DNA of 64,000 nt from Bombyx mori (GCF_030269925.1 NC_085112.1:8247501-8311500), one strand, 5' to 3'; shown: positions 10,322 to 22,511, counted from the first letter of the stretch. Notes: generated by a model not told the origin, from the sequence alone. Numbers and translations: made by a program.

Positions 10322-10659
10322 GTAAGTCTATATAATTCACTTTTACAATTAATATATAAGTTGTCCATTCACTGATAGAAGGAATTGTTTATATTTAATA
10401 AGCTTTATTAATAAATGATTTGTAGCGGGTTATATTCGGGTATCAACCCACTAACAGTTGATACGTTCAGGAATCGAACCCGAACGGCGTCCGGCCACAA
10501 GCAAAACGATGTCGGTAAATTAAACGAAACAATACGAGAAATAGTTCTATATTACGACAACACGATACACTACAGATTATTAACAAATTAACGAGACACA
10601 AAACAAACGACTAACAAATATATGAAAATACAATAATGAGAGAAACGCGCGATCAGTAC
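10322..10659. other. Intergenic or intronic DNA, nothing firm
   Basis: Contains TTCAGGAATCGAACCCGAACGG-like wording near 10466, which resembles the B-box end of a tRNA-derived SINE on the minus strand (GTTCGATTCC). No full SINE can be traced. Confidence 0.3.
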
Positions 10660-10795
10660 GAGGCTTTGTGGCGGACTGCCGGCGCAGCAGCCCGGCGTCA
10701 CCTGCGATAACGCGGCCGCGCGTTGGCTCCTGATTGGCGCGCGCACGCATCACGCAATCAGGAGCCAATCAGGCGCATAACGCATTTCGTGTGAC
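10660..10795. promoter_or_regulatory. GC-rich block with CCAAT-containing inverted repeat
   Basis: A short GC-rich island (GCGGCCGCGC and related) holds a perfect 14-bp inverted repeat, TTGGCTCCTGATTG at 10723-10736 and CAATCAGGAGCCAA at 10755-10768. Both arms carry ATTGG/CCAAT boxes. It could be a promoter or LTR regulatory block. No transcript is evident. Confidence 0.35.
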
Positions 10796-10972
10796 ATGCT
10801 ATACTCTCTAGTACGATTTTGGTCCCCATAATTTTCATACCCCGGGCCTATATATGTAAATCGATTCTTAAGGAGTAAACTCCAAAAAACAATTACTTAT
10901 ACCTCAGGATCTAGATTTTTTTTTTACCGATGGTTGGGTGTCTTGTTTGTCCGCACTGGTAGGTACTACCCT
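10796..10972. other. Short AT-rich spacer
   Basis: A weak trace of a Bm1-like GGTTGGGTGTCTTGTTTGTC stretch near 10931; otherwise nothing. Confidence 0.3.
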
Positions 10973-11155
10973 GCTTATGTAATGTTTTCTTTATTGATTT
11001 AATGTATTTTTTATGCATTATTTTAAAAAAATATTAGCATTGTGCACTTCTTCTCTATATTCTCTATAAGTGTGGAAAATTTCATACTCCTCCGTCCGCG
11101 CAATTTTCGTAAAAAGGGATACAAAGTTTTTGCTTCACGTATTAATATATAGATT
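10973..11155 (+). repeat. Repeat family X, 3' part
   Basis: Matches the second half of the full unit at 16108-16565: GTAATGTTTTCTTTATTGAT, the CTCCTCCGTCC block and the end TTTTTGCTTCACGTATTAAT followed by ATATAGAT. Confidence 0.7.
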
Positions 11156-11409
11156 ATGTACACTACTTATATATAGGTGAGTTATGGTATCGCTTAGAAT
11201 CTTACCTTTTTTTATTATTGAAGTGAGTGTAACATGCTGCACATACAAAGTATATTATATATCAAATACATACTTCACTCAATTTATTTGTCTCTAAAAA
11301 AACTACTCTTGCCACTATACTGCTCCTGAGATTTACAAAATAAATATATGTATTTATTTCTGGTACCAAGTATAAGTCAGTTTACGTACATAGGCAAAGT
11401 TAAAATGAT

Positions 11410-11595
11410 AGATATCTTACCCACTGAATTTCTCGCTGGATCTTCTCAGCGGATCGCGTTTTTGATTTGGGGGCAGATTCGGTGATCCACTGCTGTTGCT
11501 GGGGCAAATTCTCTCAGGCTAAGCTCATGAGTTCACTTATCCGTCCGCGCGTAGCTGGAATAGTCCCCTAAGCTACCCATGAGTAGGTAAAGAAA
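11410..11595 (+). repeat. Jockey-type LINE 3'-end fragment
   Basis: Contains TCTCGCTGGATCTTCTCAGC, a degenerate form of the gatccggtgg block, and the CCGTCCGCGCGTAGCTGGAAT end before an A-run. This is the 3' UTR shared with 13980, 22330, 35060 and 49290. Confidence 0.7.
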
Positions 11596-11754
11596 AAAAA
11601 TTGACATCTTTCATGACGTCATAAGTGTCAACTTTCGAACGTTTTCGTTTTAAAAGTATTATTAGCCTGTAAAGTAAATTAATTTGGGGTTTTTGTTACA
11701 TTAAGCTAGTGACTATGATTTATTGTACACAAAGTAAAAAAAAAAAAATGCAAA

Positions 11755-11850
11755 GTATAAAATACCAAAAGTACAATGGGCGGTCTTATCGCCAAGCGCG
11801 TTCTCTTCCGGACAACCATCAGATGGACAAAAATTATGTAAGCAAAGTCA
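11755..11850 (-). repeat. LINE 3'-end fragment
   Basis: On the minus strand the phrase from CCATCTGATGGTTGTCCGG through GAGAACGCGCTTGGCGATAA to GACCGCCCATTGTAC is the familiar junction of a CR1-like moth LINE frame with its UTR. Only this short core is recognisable. Confidence 0.5.
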
Positions 11851-12107
11851 TTAGCCGCGGTGTACTTACCGATTTTAAAAATAATATTTGTATACAATGT
11901 ATTGTTTATTTGAGTCGACTATTATCAAAGCCGGCAATGTGACTTTTGGACAATTATTGGTAAACCAGAAAAACGAATTATTGACTTTGTATTCCATTGG
12001 CAGTCACAAAACTCTTCTGAACGACATCTTAGATAAATAACAGGTTAAGTATTAACCTTTATTTAATGCAGGTTTTGAACCGTATTCTTTGAAGGAGACG
12101 ATTATAT

Positions 12108-12315
12108 TCAAACTAGCGACCCGCCCTCGCTTCGCTTCGGAAACATTAAAACCCACATGAAACCAAAAAAAAAAAAAAAAGTAGCCTATGTTCATCAGGG
12201 ACAATGTCGGCTTCTAATGGAAAAAGAATTTTTCAAATCGGTTCAGTAGTTTCGGAGCCTATTCGAAACAAACAAACAAACAAATCTTTCCTCTTTATAA
12301 TATTAGTATAGATCA
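12108..12315 (+). repeat. Repeat family W
   Basis: Begins ACTAGCGACCCGCCCTCGC and ends AATCTTTCCTCTTTATAATA then TTAGTATAGAT, with the CGGTTCAGTAGTTTCGGAGC block and (CAAA)n between. A second copy is at 50890-51335. Non-coding. Confidence 0.7.
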
Positions 12316-12394
12316 ATCTGTATTGACATATCAATAACATTTTTTTGTCCAAATGCACAGATTGCCACCTTTGATAATAGACGACTCATTTAAC

Positions 12395-12495
12395 GGTAGG
12401 CAGCGGTTTGGCATTGCTGATGTCCAAGAGCGCCGGTAACCACTCACCATCAGGTGCGCTGTACACTCGTCTGCTTACACGGGCAATAAAAAAAA
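12395..12495 (+). repeat. Short retroposon (SINE family 2) fragment
   Basis: Carries GGTAGGCAGCGGTTTGGC, CCACTCACCATCAGGTG and a GGGCAATAAAAAAAA tail. The sister copy is at 59354-59470. It resembles a Bm1-like SINE 3' half but is a distinct family. Confidence 0.6.
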
Positions 12496-12713
12496 TCTAT
12501 TTAACACATAAAAATAAATTAACAAAGTAGACATTCTCGTAAATTTTTTTACATACATACACATTTTACATACATAAAAAAGCTATACTTAATATTTAAA
12601 AATATTTGTCTATGCAGTGGGTTTTGTGAACATATTTTATCTTTTCACAATGTGTATGCTTTAAAATTACAAATTTGTGTCACTATTGACTACATAATAA
12701 TATATGTACAACT

Positions 12714-13075
12714 AGCCACCCGCCCTCGCTTCGCTTCGGAAACATTAAATTTTATTATTGATAGCTGAGTCCCGCGATGTTACCCGTGACTATTCTCGTA
12801 CCGCGGGTGACGCCGCGGGGCGAAGCTAGTCTAAAAAAAGTGGCCTAAGTTACTCCTTATATCATCAGCTACCTGTCAGTGAAAGTCCCGTCAAAATCGG
12901 TCCAGCCATTCCAGAGATTAGCCGGAACAAACAGACAGACAGACAGACAGACAAAAATTGTAAAAATTGTTATTTTGGTGTATGTACCGTATATATATAT
13001 TCATATGCATGTAGTAAAAAGCGGTTATTTCAATATTACAAACAGACACTCCAATTTTATTTAGAAGTATAGATA
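12714..13075 (+). repeat. Repeat family Y, copy 1 of a tandem pair
   Basis: Begins ACTAGCCACCCGCCCTCGC, contains GACGCCGCGGGGCGAAGC and the CCGGAACAAACAGACAGACA motif, and ends TCCAATTTTATTTAGAAGTA. It is followed at once by a second partial copy. An inverted copy lies at 29393-29745. Confidence 0.75.
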
Positions 13076-13078
13076 GTT

Positions 13079-13378
13079 GAGTCCCTCGATGTTACCCGCG
13101 GTTATTGTCGTAACACTGGCGACGCCGCGGGGCGAAGCTAGTCTAAAAAAGTAGCCTAAGTTACTTACTGCTTATATCATCAACTACCTATCAGTGAAAG
13201 TTTCATCAAAATCAGTCCAGCTGTTCCAGAGATCAGCCATAACAGACAGACAGAAAAAATTGTAAAAAATGCTAGTTTGGTGTATGTACCGTATATATAT
13301 TCATATGCATGTAGTAAAAAGCGGTTATTTCAATGTTACAAACAGACACTCCAATTTTATTTATATGTATGTATAGAT
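13079..13378 (+). repeat. Repeat family Y, copy 2 of a tandem pair
   Basis: Repeats the unit from GAGTCCCTCGATGTTACCCG onwards and lacks the first ~55 bp. The two copies differ at many sites, so the duplication is not recent or arose by two insertions. Confidence 0.7.
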
Positions 13379-13979
13379 AAGGGTGCTTCGTTTACTTTAT
13401 GTTACCGATACCAAATTAATTAATATTTTGTAAGGACTGCTATTGGGGTAGTGAAATCTTTGTAAACGTCATAATGCGAAGACCGTATCTTCGTGATATA
13501 ATCAGCTTAATGAGACGTCAGTTATGTTAAGGGTACGTCAAATAATATGCTATATTATATACAATATGGCTTCACGCGTGAATTATAGTTTCATCTGAAA
13601 CAAGCTTGATTGACATTCACTACGCATATTACGAATATGAATTAAATGCAATCGAAAGTAATTAATGTTTTTCCGTTACAATTACGAAATATTTAAATGC
13701 TTGAAAATAATGTAACACTTTTTTGTTTGTTTTTAAATTGTTATAATACCTTATGTATCATCTACGTAACCGTTAAAAGGAAATTACGTACCTATTACTA
13801 CAATTACAGTTCGAATTTCTTTTTCATGCTTAGTAAATTCATATATTATGTATTACGTTTTTAATTAACCTACGCAACGTAATAGTGACGCGCTCATTGT
13901 AGTTTTTTTTCGTTTTAATTCATTTATTTATTAGTTTTATATCTTTTTTCGGTTGCCTGGTTACGTTACACTCAGTGAA
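13379..13979. other. AT-rich intergenic DNA, nothing recognised
   Basis: No supported feature. Confidence 0.4.
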
Positions 13980-14205
13980 TTCACAATTCTCGCTGAGTTT
14001 CTCGCCGGATCTTCTCAGCGGGTTGCGATTCCGATTCGGTAGTAGATTCATTCGCGAAGCAGATACTCTTGAGCTGTTAGGTCTCCTTCGGAGGCGCTCG
14101 GGTAGCTGTTAGCAAATCCCACCCCTCCTGGCTGAGCCTTTGCTCGCCCACCTGTCCTGGTGAAACTGGAAAGGCCTCCGGGTCACCAGTAATCCTTCAA
14201 TCATA
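13980..14205 (+). repeat. Jockey-type LINE 3'-end fragment
   Basis: Starts near TCTCGCTGAGTTTCTCGCC, then GGATCTTCTCAGCGGGTTGC, and extends through a CACCTGTCCTGGTGAAACTG block absent from the other copies except 4450-4560. Confidence 0.65.
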
Positions 14206-15260
14206 AAAAAAATAATGAATTCACAAGTCAATTTATTCACAGGTTTTAGTACGAAATTTTCACTATGATTAAAAGTATAAGGCTATAAAGATTATGTTTT
14301 AATAGACAAACTTTCAAATGCAGTGATAATCTGTTGTTTCTTTAAAAATGTTTTTATTTTTATTTTTATCATATTTATAAGGTGGCCATTTTATTTTTCT
14401 GTAACATGTGTTTTAAGCTCTTTACATTCTTTTTATTTAATGTTGTTCATTAGTACTGATAATCGTAAGGTGAAAAGATATCGTATGGATATTAAATTAT
14501 TATTACTTTAGAACAGACTTATATATATACTTGATACTTATATATACTTGATACTTATATATACTTGATCATCGCACATTAACGAAATAAATTCTTTGTT
14601 TTATTTCCAAATAAAAGAGTTAGCACACATTGGGAGTTTCTAAAAAAAAAAAAATAACTTGGGTTATTGTTTCATTTGTGGCTTACAACCATTGAAAAAG
14701 TGAGATGGTATTTTTTTTTTGGTTTTTAAAATTTATTAAAATTAATTGGAAATAATGAGACGTAAATCATATTATATTGATTTATTCTCTAAAAGGTAGG
14801 GAAGGGTCTTGACTTACTGGTTCATTATCTTTTTAATATGTATTCAGATACTTAACTTTGCTGATATTAAATAAAGATCGTCTGTGGTTAATTTATTAAT
14901 GTACAATATTAAATTTTGGATGACTCTTAACTAATGTAATAAGTTAGTTTAACAATACGGAGCGACTCATCCGTAATCTCATCTTATTAAATCTGTGATA
15001 TCACGACACTATTTAACGATACGAAACTAACAGTCTTAATCAATTAGATAGTAATAATCAATTAGATTATCGTTTAAGAATAGTTGGGTTGCTTGATAAT
15101 TAACAAACAAAATATGTTTAAAATATATCAAAGAATTTGTGTATTTATGTTTTGTTGATAAACGTGAAAATCGTTTGAAATTCATTATAAAATGATAAAA
15201 ATACCCGTTTTGCTGTTATTTTATGTTGTCCAATGTGTCTTTTTGTTTTTTTTTTTGTTC
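14206..15260. other. AT-rich intergenic DNA
   Basis: No gene. It contains the small tandem repeat at 14517-14569 and several A/T runs. Confidence 0.4.
14517..14569 (+). repeat. Three-copy tandem repeat, 17-19 bp unit
   Basis: Unit ACTTATATATACTTGAT, three times; the first unit carries an extra AT. Confidence 0.85.
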
Positions 15261-15261
15261 A

Positions 15262-15745
15262 GGAGGAAATCGCCGGACTTCCGCCCTCCACTGGGGATGG
15301 AGGGCGGATGTCAGAGTCGAACTGAGTAAAACCTCCTATCGCTCAACAACCAACGTCCAAACCTCACATGAGACAGAACTCATGAAAAGGCAAAGGGGGG
15401 AAAGTGAAACGCTTAGTGCGGAGCACATCTCTCCCATCACCCTCCCCCTCGGGACGTCGGACTGGCGGTCGTCGGCGCCACGACCACCAGCTCTCTCGGT
15501 CGGCAGGCTATCCGAAGCCTGCCTAGACGGCGCCGGTTAGAGTGAGCTATCCTACGGAATACCCCGCTGGACCAGAACCAGCGTGGGTCGTGGATAGCCG
15601 GCCTTCCATCACCCGGATGCTTTTGCGTAAAACGCGTGCAGAGCAGCTTGCACGTCGTCTTCTTAGGCCACCCTCGCCGGTCCCCAGACCGACATGTGAG
15701 GGGGACCCGAATTGTCCAATGTCTAATACGACAATCACCGAAGCT
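15262..15745 (+). repeat. GC-rich retroelement-like island, unclassified
   Basis: An abrupt GC-rich block starts after a long T-tract and CAG. It holds a perfect 10-bp stem, CCGCCCTCCA/TGGAGGGCGG (15281-15307). Frames of about 105 codons exist on both strands here, as expected from GC bias. The text resembles the internal part of a silkworm LINE, but I cannot place it in a named family. Confidence 0.4.
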
Positions 15746-16107
15746 TTCAACAAAAACGGTAGAAAATTTCAACTGTGTCTGACTCTCCTGACTATTAGTC
15801 GTCATAAAATTGTGTCAAAAATCATCCAACCGCCGCCTCCCCCGGAATCCGTTTTTGCATAGCTCGAAATAAATGAGGGCTGTGAAGATGTCTTTTGTCA
15901 TTATGACGTGAATTACGTGAGTAACGATCCGGCTCGACCGCTCACGTTTGTGAGCGCTGCTTGTACAGTTTAGATTTCAGAGCAACGAATTCGAAGGTAA
16001 CTGAAGTTATTGAATTGAAAAAAAATGTGTTATATAAGTACAGTTTTAGATCAAGTTGTTTATCAGTTCATATCTAGAAATGACTTCTGTAATGCGTGTT
16101 TTCTGTA
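15746..16107. other. Intergenic DNA
   Basis: Nothing supported except a small CGCTCAC-GTTT-GTGAGCG hairpin at 15939-15956. Confidence 0.35.
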
Positions 16108-16565
16108 ACTAGTGGCCCCGCACCCCCGCAGTAGACGAGGTTCGACTATAATTAATTGAAATTATAAGTTTAAACATTATTATGGTTCTATTGTCAAACA
16201 CTATTAATCGATAATATAATCACAGTATTCGCCAAAACTGCACTATAGATCAATAATATTAAAGACAAACAATATTAATCTATTTTCAATTCAATCACAG
16301 ACTTTAAGCAATAACAAAAGTTTCCCAATTGACAGTAAGCAAAGAGTATATTTTTATGTATGTGTTGTGTCAAATACATGGTAGTGTGTGTAATGTTTTC
16401 TTTATTGATTTAAAGTATCTAATATGCATTATTAAAAAAAAAAAATAGCATTGTGCAATCCTTCACTATATTCTCTATAAGTGTGAGAAATTTCATACTC
16501 CTCCGTCCGTGCAATTTTCATAAAAAGGGGTACAAAGTTTTTGCTTCACGTATTAATATATACAT
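16108..16565 (+). repeat. Repeat family X, complete unit
   Basis: Starts ACTAGTGGCCCCGCA and ends CTTCACGTATTAATATATAC. It is the uninterrupted counterpart of 60622-62370, where a mariner sits in the middle, and of the partial copy at 10973. Confidence 0.75.
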
Positions 16566-17335
16566 TTCTGTAATCAGCCCTAACTAGATGCCATCTAGTA
16601 GATGGGCTTAGTAGGACTTAATGAAGCCATCTAAGGTGCCGTCTTTGAGTTTGCGAGTGGGCGATATTTTATTTGCAATAATGTAGACATAAAATATATA
16701 GAAAGTGTAAAAAGTTAAAACCATGGTCTAATTTTAATATTACATAATACCATTAGTTAAACTCGCACAGTTTTCAATCACACAGTCTAGTGAAGAACTT
16801 TATTTTAAAGCATAGTTCAAGAATGCTCTGCAATCTGTATAATGGGGATAATAAATTTACTTCAAAGATCATAAATCTTTTTTCAGGGAAAAACAAAGTT
16901 CCCATTTTTCGCTCTTTAATGTAGATGTTCCGCATATTGAAAACACTTTTGATAAAAATTAGAACTATTTTACAAAGTTTTCACTAAATGTACATACTAG
17001 ATACTTCCATCACAGACTCACTGAAAATAATTTCAATTTTGTCTGTTTAACTTTTAACATCTTAGTTTGTGTTGACTGATTGTAATAAATAATTCTTATT
17101 TAACTTTAGTAGAAAAGCCAACGAACTTCACAACCCACTCGGTATTAAATGGTAACATTATTACTGGTGACGGATGATAGCGAAATAGTAGTCTCGAAGG
17201 AGGTTAAGGGGGGGCCATTGAAATAAGAAATCCAAACCTTAGCACCCAAGATCCTATTGTCGTGAAGATGAAAATCCCAGTTAAACTAACTATCGATAAA
17301 TTGTTAGTTCTTTCTGCGTGATAAGAAACCTAAAT
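16566..17335. other. AT-rich intergenic DNA, nothing recognised
   Basis: No supported feature. Confidence 0.4.
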
Positions 17336-17785
17336 GTCGTCGTCATGGTCTAAAGGATTAAGACGTCCGGTGCATTCGTATCTTGTGATGTACTGGTGTT
17401 CGAATCCCGCAGGCAAGTACCAATTTTTCTAATGAAATACGTACTTAACAAAATCTTCACGATTGACTTCCACGGTGAAGGAATAACATCGTGTACTAAA
17501 AATCAAACCCGCAAAATTATAATTTGCGTAATCACTGGTGGTAGGTCGTTTTGTGTGCCCACACGGGTACGTACCACCATCCTGCCTGTTTCTGCCGTGA
17601 AGCAGTAATGCGTTTCGGTTTGAAGGTTGGGGCAGTAGTTGTACTGTAAAAACAGACCTTATAACTCATATTTCAAGGTAAGTGGCAGCATTGACGTTGT
17701 AGATGTTTATGCGCTGCGGTAATCACTTAACACCAGGTGGGCCGTGAGCTCGTCCATCCATCTAAGCAATAAATAAAAATGACAA
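17336..17785 (+). repeat. Full-length Bm1 SINE with tRNA-like head
   Basis: The most complete Bm1 copy. Its head has a pol III A box (TGGTCTAAAGG, 17346-17356) and B box (GTTCGAATC, 17398-17406). Then come the linker, the body starting ACTGGTGGTAGG, and the A-rich tail after CATCTAAGCAATAAATAAAA. These boxes could still support pol III transcription. It is not a functional tRNA gene. Confidence 0.9.
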
Positions 17786-18369
17786 GATATTTAAATAATA
17801 AATTAGACAGCAGCTAGTACAATATTCAAATGTCGATCAAGACTATAGTAGTCCGTCATAAATATTACAACGAAAATAATGAATGCTAGATATAAAACCG
17901 TAAAATTAGTTTTAATTATGTCTATGAGTTACGAAATCTGAAGAAAATGCTGTTAGTGATTAAATTCGAGTAAACGTACCTAACAAACCAAAATTACTAT
18001 TTATCGACTTTAGAAGCGTTGTTGTTCGTTGAACGTGTCACAATTAATTAGGTCCTCCATTTTGTCGGTCGCGTTTTTACCGAGCTGTACAATAGCCGTG
18101 TCAAATCGGTTTGTTTCCGGTCTGAAAACCGCCAAATCAAGGTCTTAATTGTCGATAAAGAAACTTACAATTCATTCAATATTCCATACTGTCTAGAAAA
18201 TTCTAACGCTTAAGGAAAGAGAAGATAAAATAAAATAACTATTGTTACAGTTTAATCTTAAATAAACAATTTATATCAAAGATGAATTAATAATTTTATC
18301 TATAATCCGTTCACCGCTCAACATCAAAGGATCTAGTTTTTTTTTTCCTAGATGTGTGCGAGGATTCAT
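17786..18369. other. AT-rich intergenic DNA, nothing recognised
   Basis: No supported feature. Confidence 0.4.
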
Positions 18370-18760
18370 TGTCCAATTGGTAGATTTTTATGGGCTCATA
18401 TACTTCTTAACGTCAATGCTGCCATCCTTAATACACCGAAATCCTAATTTCATTGTACAGCGGCAGTTACAACACCTTTCATATTGGAAAGCATGACTGC
18501 TTTGTGAAGAAACAGGCAGTGTGGTGTTACCTACCACCATATTACATTATATCACCAATAACTAAGTAAGAAAATTTATGGTTTTGCGGGGTTTGATTAC
18601 TATGTTATTCTTAGATCGTATTTCGACAGGATGAAATGTGAAGGTGCGGGATTTAGCCCTCGGCGTAGTCCGACGCGATCTATTGGGTACACCGGGAATA
18701 ATACAAGGAAAACTTCAAGGATAAAATCCTTTAGGCCACAACTTTTTCGTCTGGAAACAA
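18370..18760 (-). repeat. Old, nearly full-length Bm1 SINE
   Basis: Strongly diverged. The body is recognised from the TGGGCTCATATACTTCTTAA and GGCAGTGTGGTGTTACCTAC blocks, and the tRNA-like head from ATCCTTTAGGCCACAAC near 18727. Confidence 0.6.
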
Positions 18761-21700
18761 ATGCATAGGTATTAGTAGAAGGAATCATAGATTACCTATT
18801 AGAAACAGACTTAACACATTATAATTTGTTGAGATGCACAAAGATTTTTAAACGTTTGTAATTAATTAACAAAGTCACAATGATACATAAAATCGGAGAA
18901 GCCTTTTGAGTGGATTCGTGGATCGTGGCGAAACAAAGGTTTTTGTGGTATGTACCTTATAGTTCTGTAGTTAACGGACTTTGCACTTCACGACCGTATC
19001 GTTAATAGCGCCTCCACTTAGTACTGTTGACAATCGTTTCCAATTAAATACAATCAGACGCAGACACGCTATTCAAAAGAATATTTCGATTTAGGTACTT
19101 AAGCATTTGCTTAAATTAATTAAGTGATACATATACGTATATTTATCTAGATTAAATGAAAGTGATTCGCATAGATAAATTATCTATTAATCCAAATTTA
19201 ATATTAAGCAAATTATAGAATATATTCTTGCGACCAAATTAATTCGGAAATATTTCCTCTCGGTAATTTCGTCCTTTTAATCAAACCTCCCATTAAAGTG
19301 ATTTTCTGGGTAGTTAATTTGTCTACGTTTTAGTTATAATTAGTGTATTAGATTCGTATAATTATACTGATTTGTAAATAATGTATGTACCCTTATATTA
19401 AAAAAATTATAGATTGATTCTTAAAGTGGTCGCCTGGAGCTCAAAATCGTAATTCAACTATTTCTTATAGCAATTAAATGTACGTAACGTACATTAAAAA
19501 TGTTTATTTATTGTTCAATTGTTTGATTTTTAAAATACCATGTTATTTAATTTACTGTGAAAACGTCTGTGAGCGCGTCTAAGGTACGTATGTATTTCCT
19601 AAGAAAAAATTGTACCCGTCTGCGACGTTTGTACTTATGTGTGTATATATAGTGCATTATTATTTAAACAATGACAGCTTAGAAATGTGGGTGCTACCTT
19701 TATTATGGCTTAGTGCCATGGAGGTCAACTCGTTTAAATCAAGGCTTTGAAACAATAAGCAGTAATTGTATCCGGCAACAACGCTTAAAATACGAACTAC
19801 CACTAGCTTCCTCCTATCATCGATCAATTGTGAGAAAAAAATACTTTTGCAATAGGTAGTCGTTGTTTTGGAATAGTCGTTGATTTCAGAACAATTATTC
19901 AACTCTTTGGTTTACTTGCTTTTGAATAGCAGTTCCTTATTGCATATTTTGTTTGCGGGCTGAGGGTCATACCGAAAAAAGTATAACAATGAAAAACTAC
20001 ACCAAAATCCACATGTTTTTGAAGTGATTTTTATTCGCATTTATTGACATTTAATATTTCTAATTACATTTAATAACTTTAAAACTACAGACTCTTTATT
20101 TTTATTTAATCATTACTTAATACAAACAGAAAAAATCCGTAAGATACATCTCACTTTTTTCCGCATTGTGAAAGAGTTTTTTTTTTAAATGAAATTTTAC
20201 ACTAGTTAAACTTGATAGCCACTTTAATTATAGAGATTTTTCTATTAAATTAAGATCTGTTTTTAATGATTAAATTAAGTCTGTACGTGGGCTCGACTAT
20301 TGTTGGATCCAGTCCCTCTTCAGGTTAGTTTTAACCTATAGGTTTTATTCAAATGCTTTTACAGGGATTCGCGTGTTGTATTTTGACTTTTTTTTCTCAA
20401 GACGGCAATTTCTAGATCTATTACTTAATAGAATAATTATAATATGGTGGCAGGTAATTTGGCGTACAGAATGATTAAAAAATTAAAAGATGTTTGTAAT
20501 TTTTTACTGGACGTGATTACGAAATAAATTTTAAATGGCGTACATGGTCATAATGTATGACATAATCACATACAATGTGAACTGCACAAGCGATGAAAAA
20601 TTGGGGATTCTGCAAATTATGTTTGGAGGAAAACATAACGGTAAATTATATGGAGATAATTTGTTATATAGGAATTTATGTCCAGTTGTTATACTTGTGC
20701 AAGTTTTATTGGCATTGTAAATTTAAGGAAGGTACTAATGTTTCTTTTGGTAGGCGAAGTTTAGTGAAAAAATTATGTGTTATGAATTTGGAGCGAAACT
20801 CCCATTTTTAGTCAACAGAATAATCTGTCTAGACAGAAATGACGTCTTTTGTGACACAAATTATCCGAAACCAGACACGTTTGACCTGACAATTTTATAA
20901 AAAAAATACGGCGCGGCGGATAATTGTTTTAACGAAAATGTGATAATGCAAATTTTTAATAGGTATGTTTAGTTTTAAATTAATGCATTGCAGGAATAAA
21001 GAAGTATTTCCTTACTTCGAGCATACGTTAGCCATCATATTATTGTTGTTGCGTGCTATAATCTGCGTTGCCTATTAGCCCCAGTAACTAAACAACATCA
21101 GCTGCTGTTTACACATCTCCTCTTTCGCATACCCATACTAGAGCGGAAAAATCAGATTTGTAAACTTATAGAAACTTAAAGTTTGTCGAAGCACGATTAA
21201 GGACCATTAACCTACATAGTTATAATTAATAAAGAAATGTTGCATCAATTTTACTATCATTGTTTGATAGTAATATTAATCTTAGTCGTGAATTATAAGG
21301 TTACTCCTATTGAGTTTATGTCATAATACGATCGCCACAAACCTTGATCTCAATGCTGACGGTAAAATTTCGAATACGAAACACAGTACTCGTAACTTTT
21401 GACCGTCAAACGGACATCAATGTCAAGTAATGAATTGTTACGGACTTAACCGTCAATTAAAACGGGTCTAGGCTTGTGGTAAGTTAAATTACGGGCAAAC
21501 TGCACGAGTTGAAATTGATGGTAGTAAAAATTAACTATATCCTAGTGACTAAAGTCTAGTCAAGAATGGGCCATCAGTCCTTCAGGCCTCTTTGATTTAG
21601 AGGTCAGTGACCGTGCTTCTGTACTACGGGGTTCGGTTGTACCTGTTGTTGTCTTGAATCTATTTCCATTATTCTTTCTACTCCTTAGATTGGGCCATTT

Positions 21701-21834
21701 AATGTGGAGCATTCATTTGCTATTTACCAAACATTTGCAGCGAGATACCCCGTAGCGACTGAACGAGCAGTGCACATTTAAATTTAGAATTATGAAAACA
21801 AGGTAATACTTTACTTTGTAATAAAGCGGCATCA
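18761..21834. other. AT-rich intergenic DNA, nothing recognised
   Basis: About 3 kb without a supported gene. The open frames (for example 19660-19902 minus and 20535-20811 plus) have no domain and look like chance. Confidence 0.4.
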
Positions 21835-22075
21835 TCATCATCAACAGCCCACAGCCCACTGCTGGACATAGGCCTCTCCCAATCCACGCCACTGAGCCCG
21901 GTCTACGACTCTCCTTATCCACTTCTTGCCGGCCACCGTTCGGAGGTCATCGCACCACCTAGCCAGGGGGCGTCCCACGTTACGTCTTCCGCTGCGCGGT
22001 CTCCACTCGAGAACCCGTCTGCTCCAGCGATCGTCAGTCGCATATATGGCCAGCCCACTGCCACTTCAGCTTGCT
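21835..22075 (-). pseudogene. LINE polymerase C-terminal tail (RTE-like)
   Basis: The minus strand reads KLKWQWAGHI, then after a frameshift SRRVLEWRPRSGRRNVGRP, ARWCDDLR, VAGKKWIRR and DRAQWRGLGEAYVQQW. This is the standard W.GH...R and GRP..RW.DD.....G..W C-terminus of moth RTE-like LINEs, ending in a CAT-repeat 3' tail (21834-21843). It abuts the jockey tail that starts at 22076 in the opposite orientation. Confidence 0.7.
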
Positions 22076-22505
22076 GACTCTAAATAATAAAGCGGCGCGA
22101 CACGATAATTCTCTTATCGTGGCCGCCGCTAATTACGTACAAACCAGGCGACGGGGCAACGCAAAGCCGCCGTCGTCTATTAAACGTCTTATCGGATCCT
22201 CCGGATTCGGTCTCGGTGCTTTTAGGCTCGTCAAATACCGGTCACCGTCCTCATTGAAATTCTCAATTGTGACAAAGTTCAACGTGCGAACTACCCCAAA
22301 GACACACTACCCACTGCGTTTCTGGCCGGATCTTCTCAGTAGGTCGTGATTCCGATCCGGTGGTATATTCAGCGAAGCATTGCCCTTCCCAGGGTCAGTG
22401 TTAACAAATCTCTTAGTTTGACCCCGTAAGCTCACCTATCGGTCCATGAGTAGTTTGAATAGTCCCTCAGGCTACCAACGATTAGGCCCCGTTGGTGGAA
22501 AAAAG
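22076..22505 (+). mobile_element. Jockey-type LINE 3' end
   Basis: Encodes the decayed C-terminus NKAARHDNSLIVAAANYV and then KRLIGSSGFGLGAFRLVKYR, followed by the TTCTGGCCGGATCTTCTCAG 3' UTR block. The same tail occurs at 35056-35745 (minus) and 49115-49470. Confidence 0.7.
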
Positions 22506-22511
22506 ATAACA

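Noticed and set aside
15223..15862. Overlapping 105-122-codon frames
   Set aside because: They lie in a GC-rich repeat island, occur on both strands, and have no recognisable domain.
17336..17420. A tRNA gene
   Set aside because: A and B boxes are present, but this is the head of a Bm1 SINE and does not fold as a complete tRNA with an acceptor stem.
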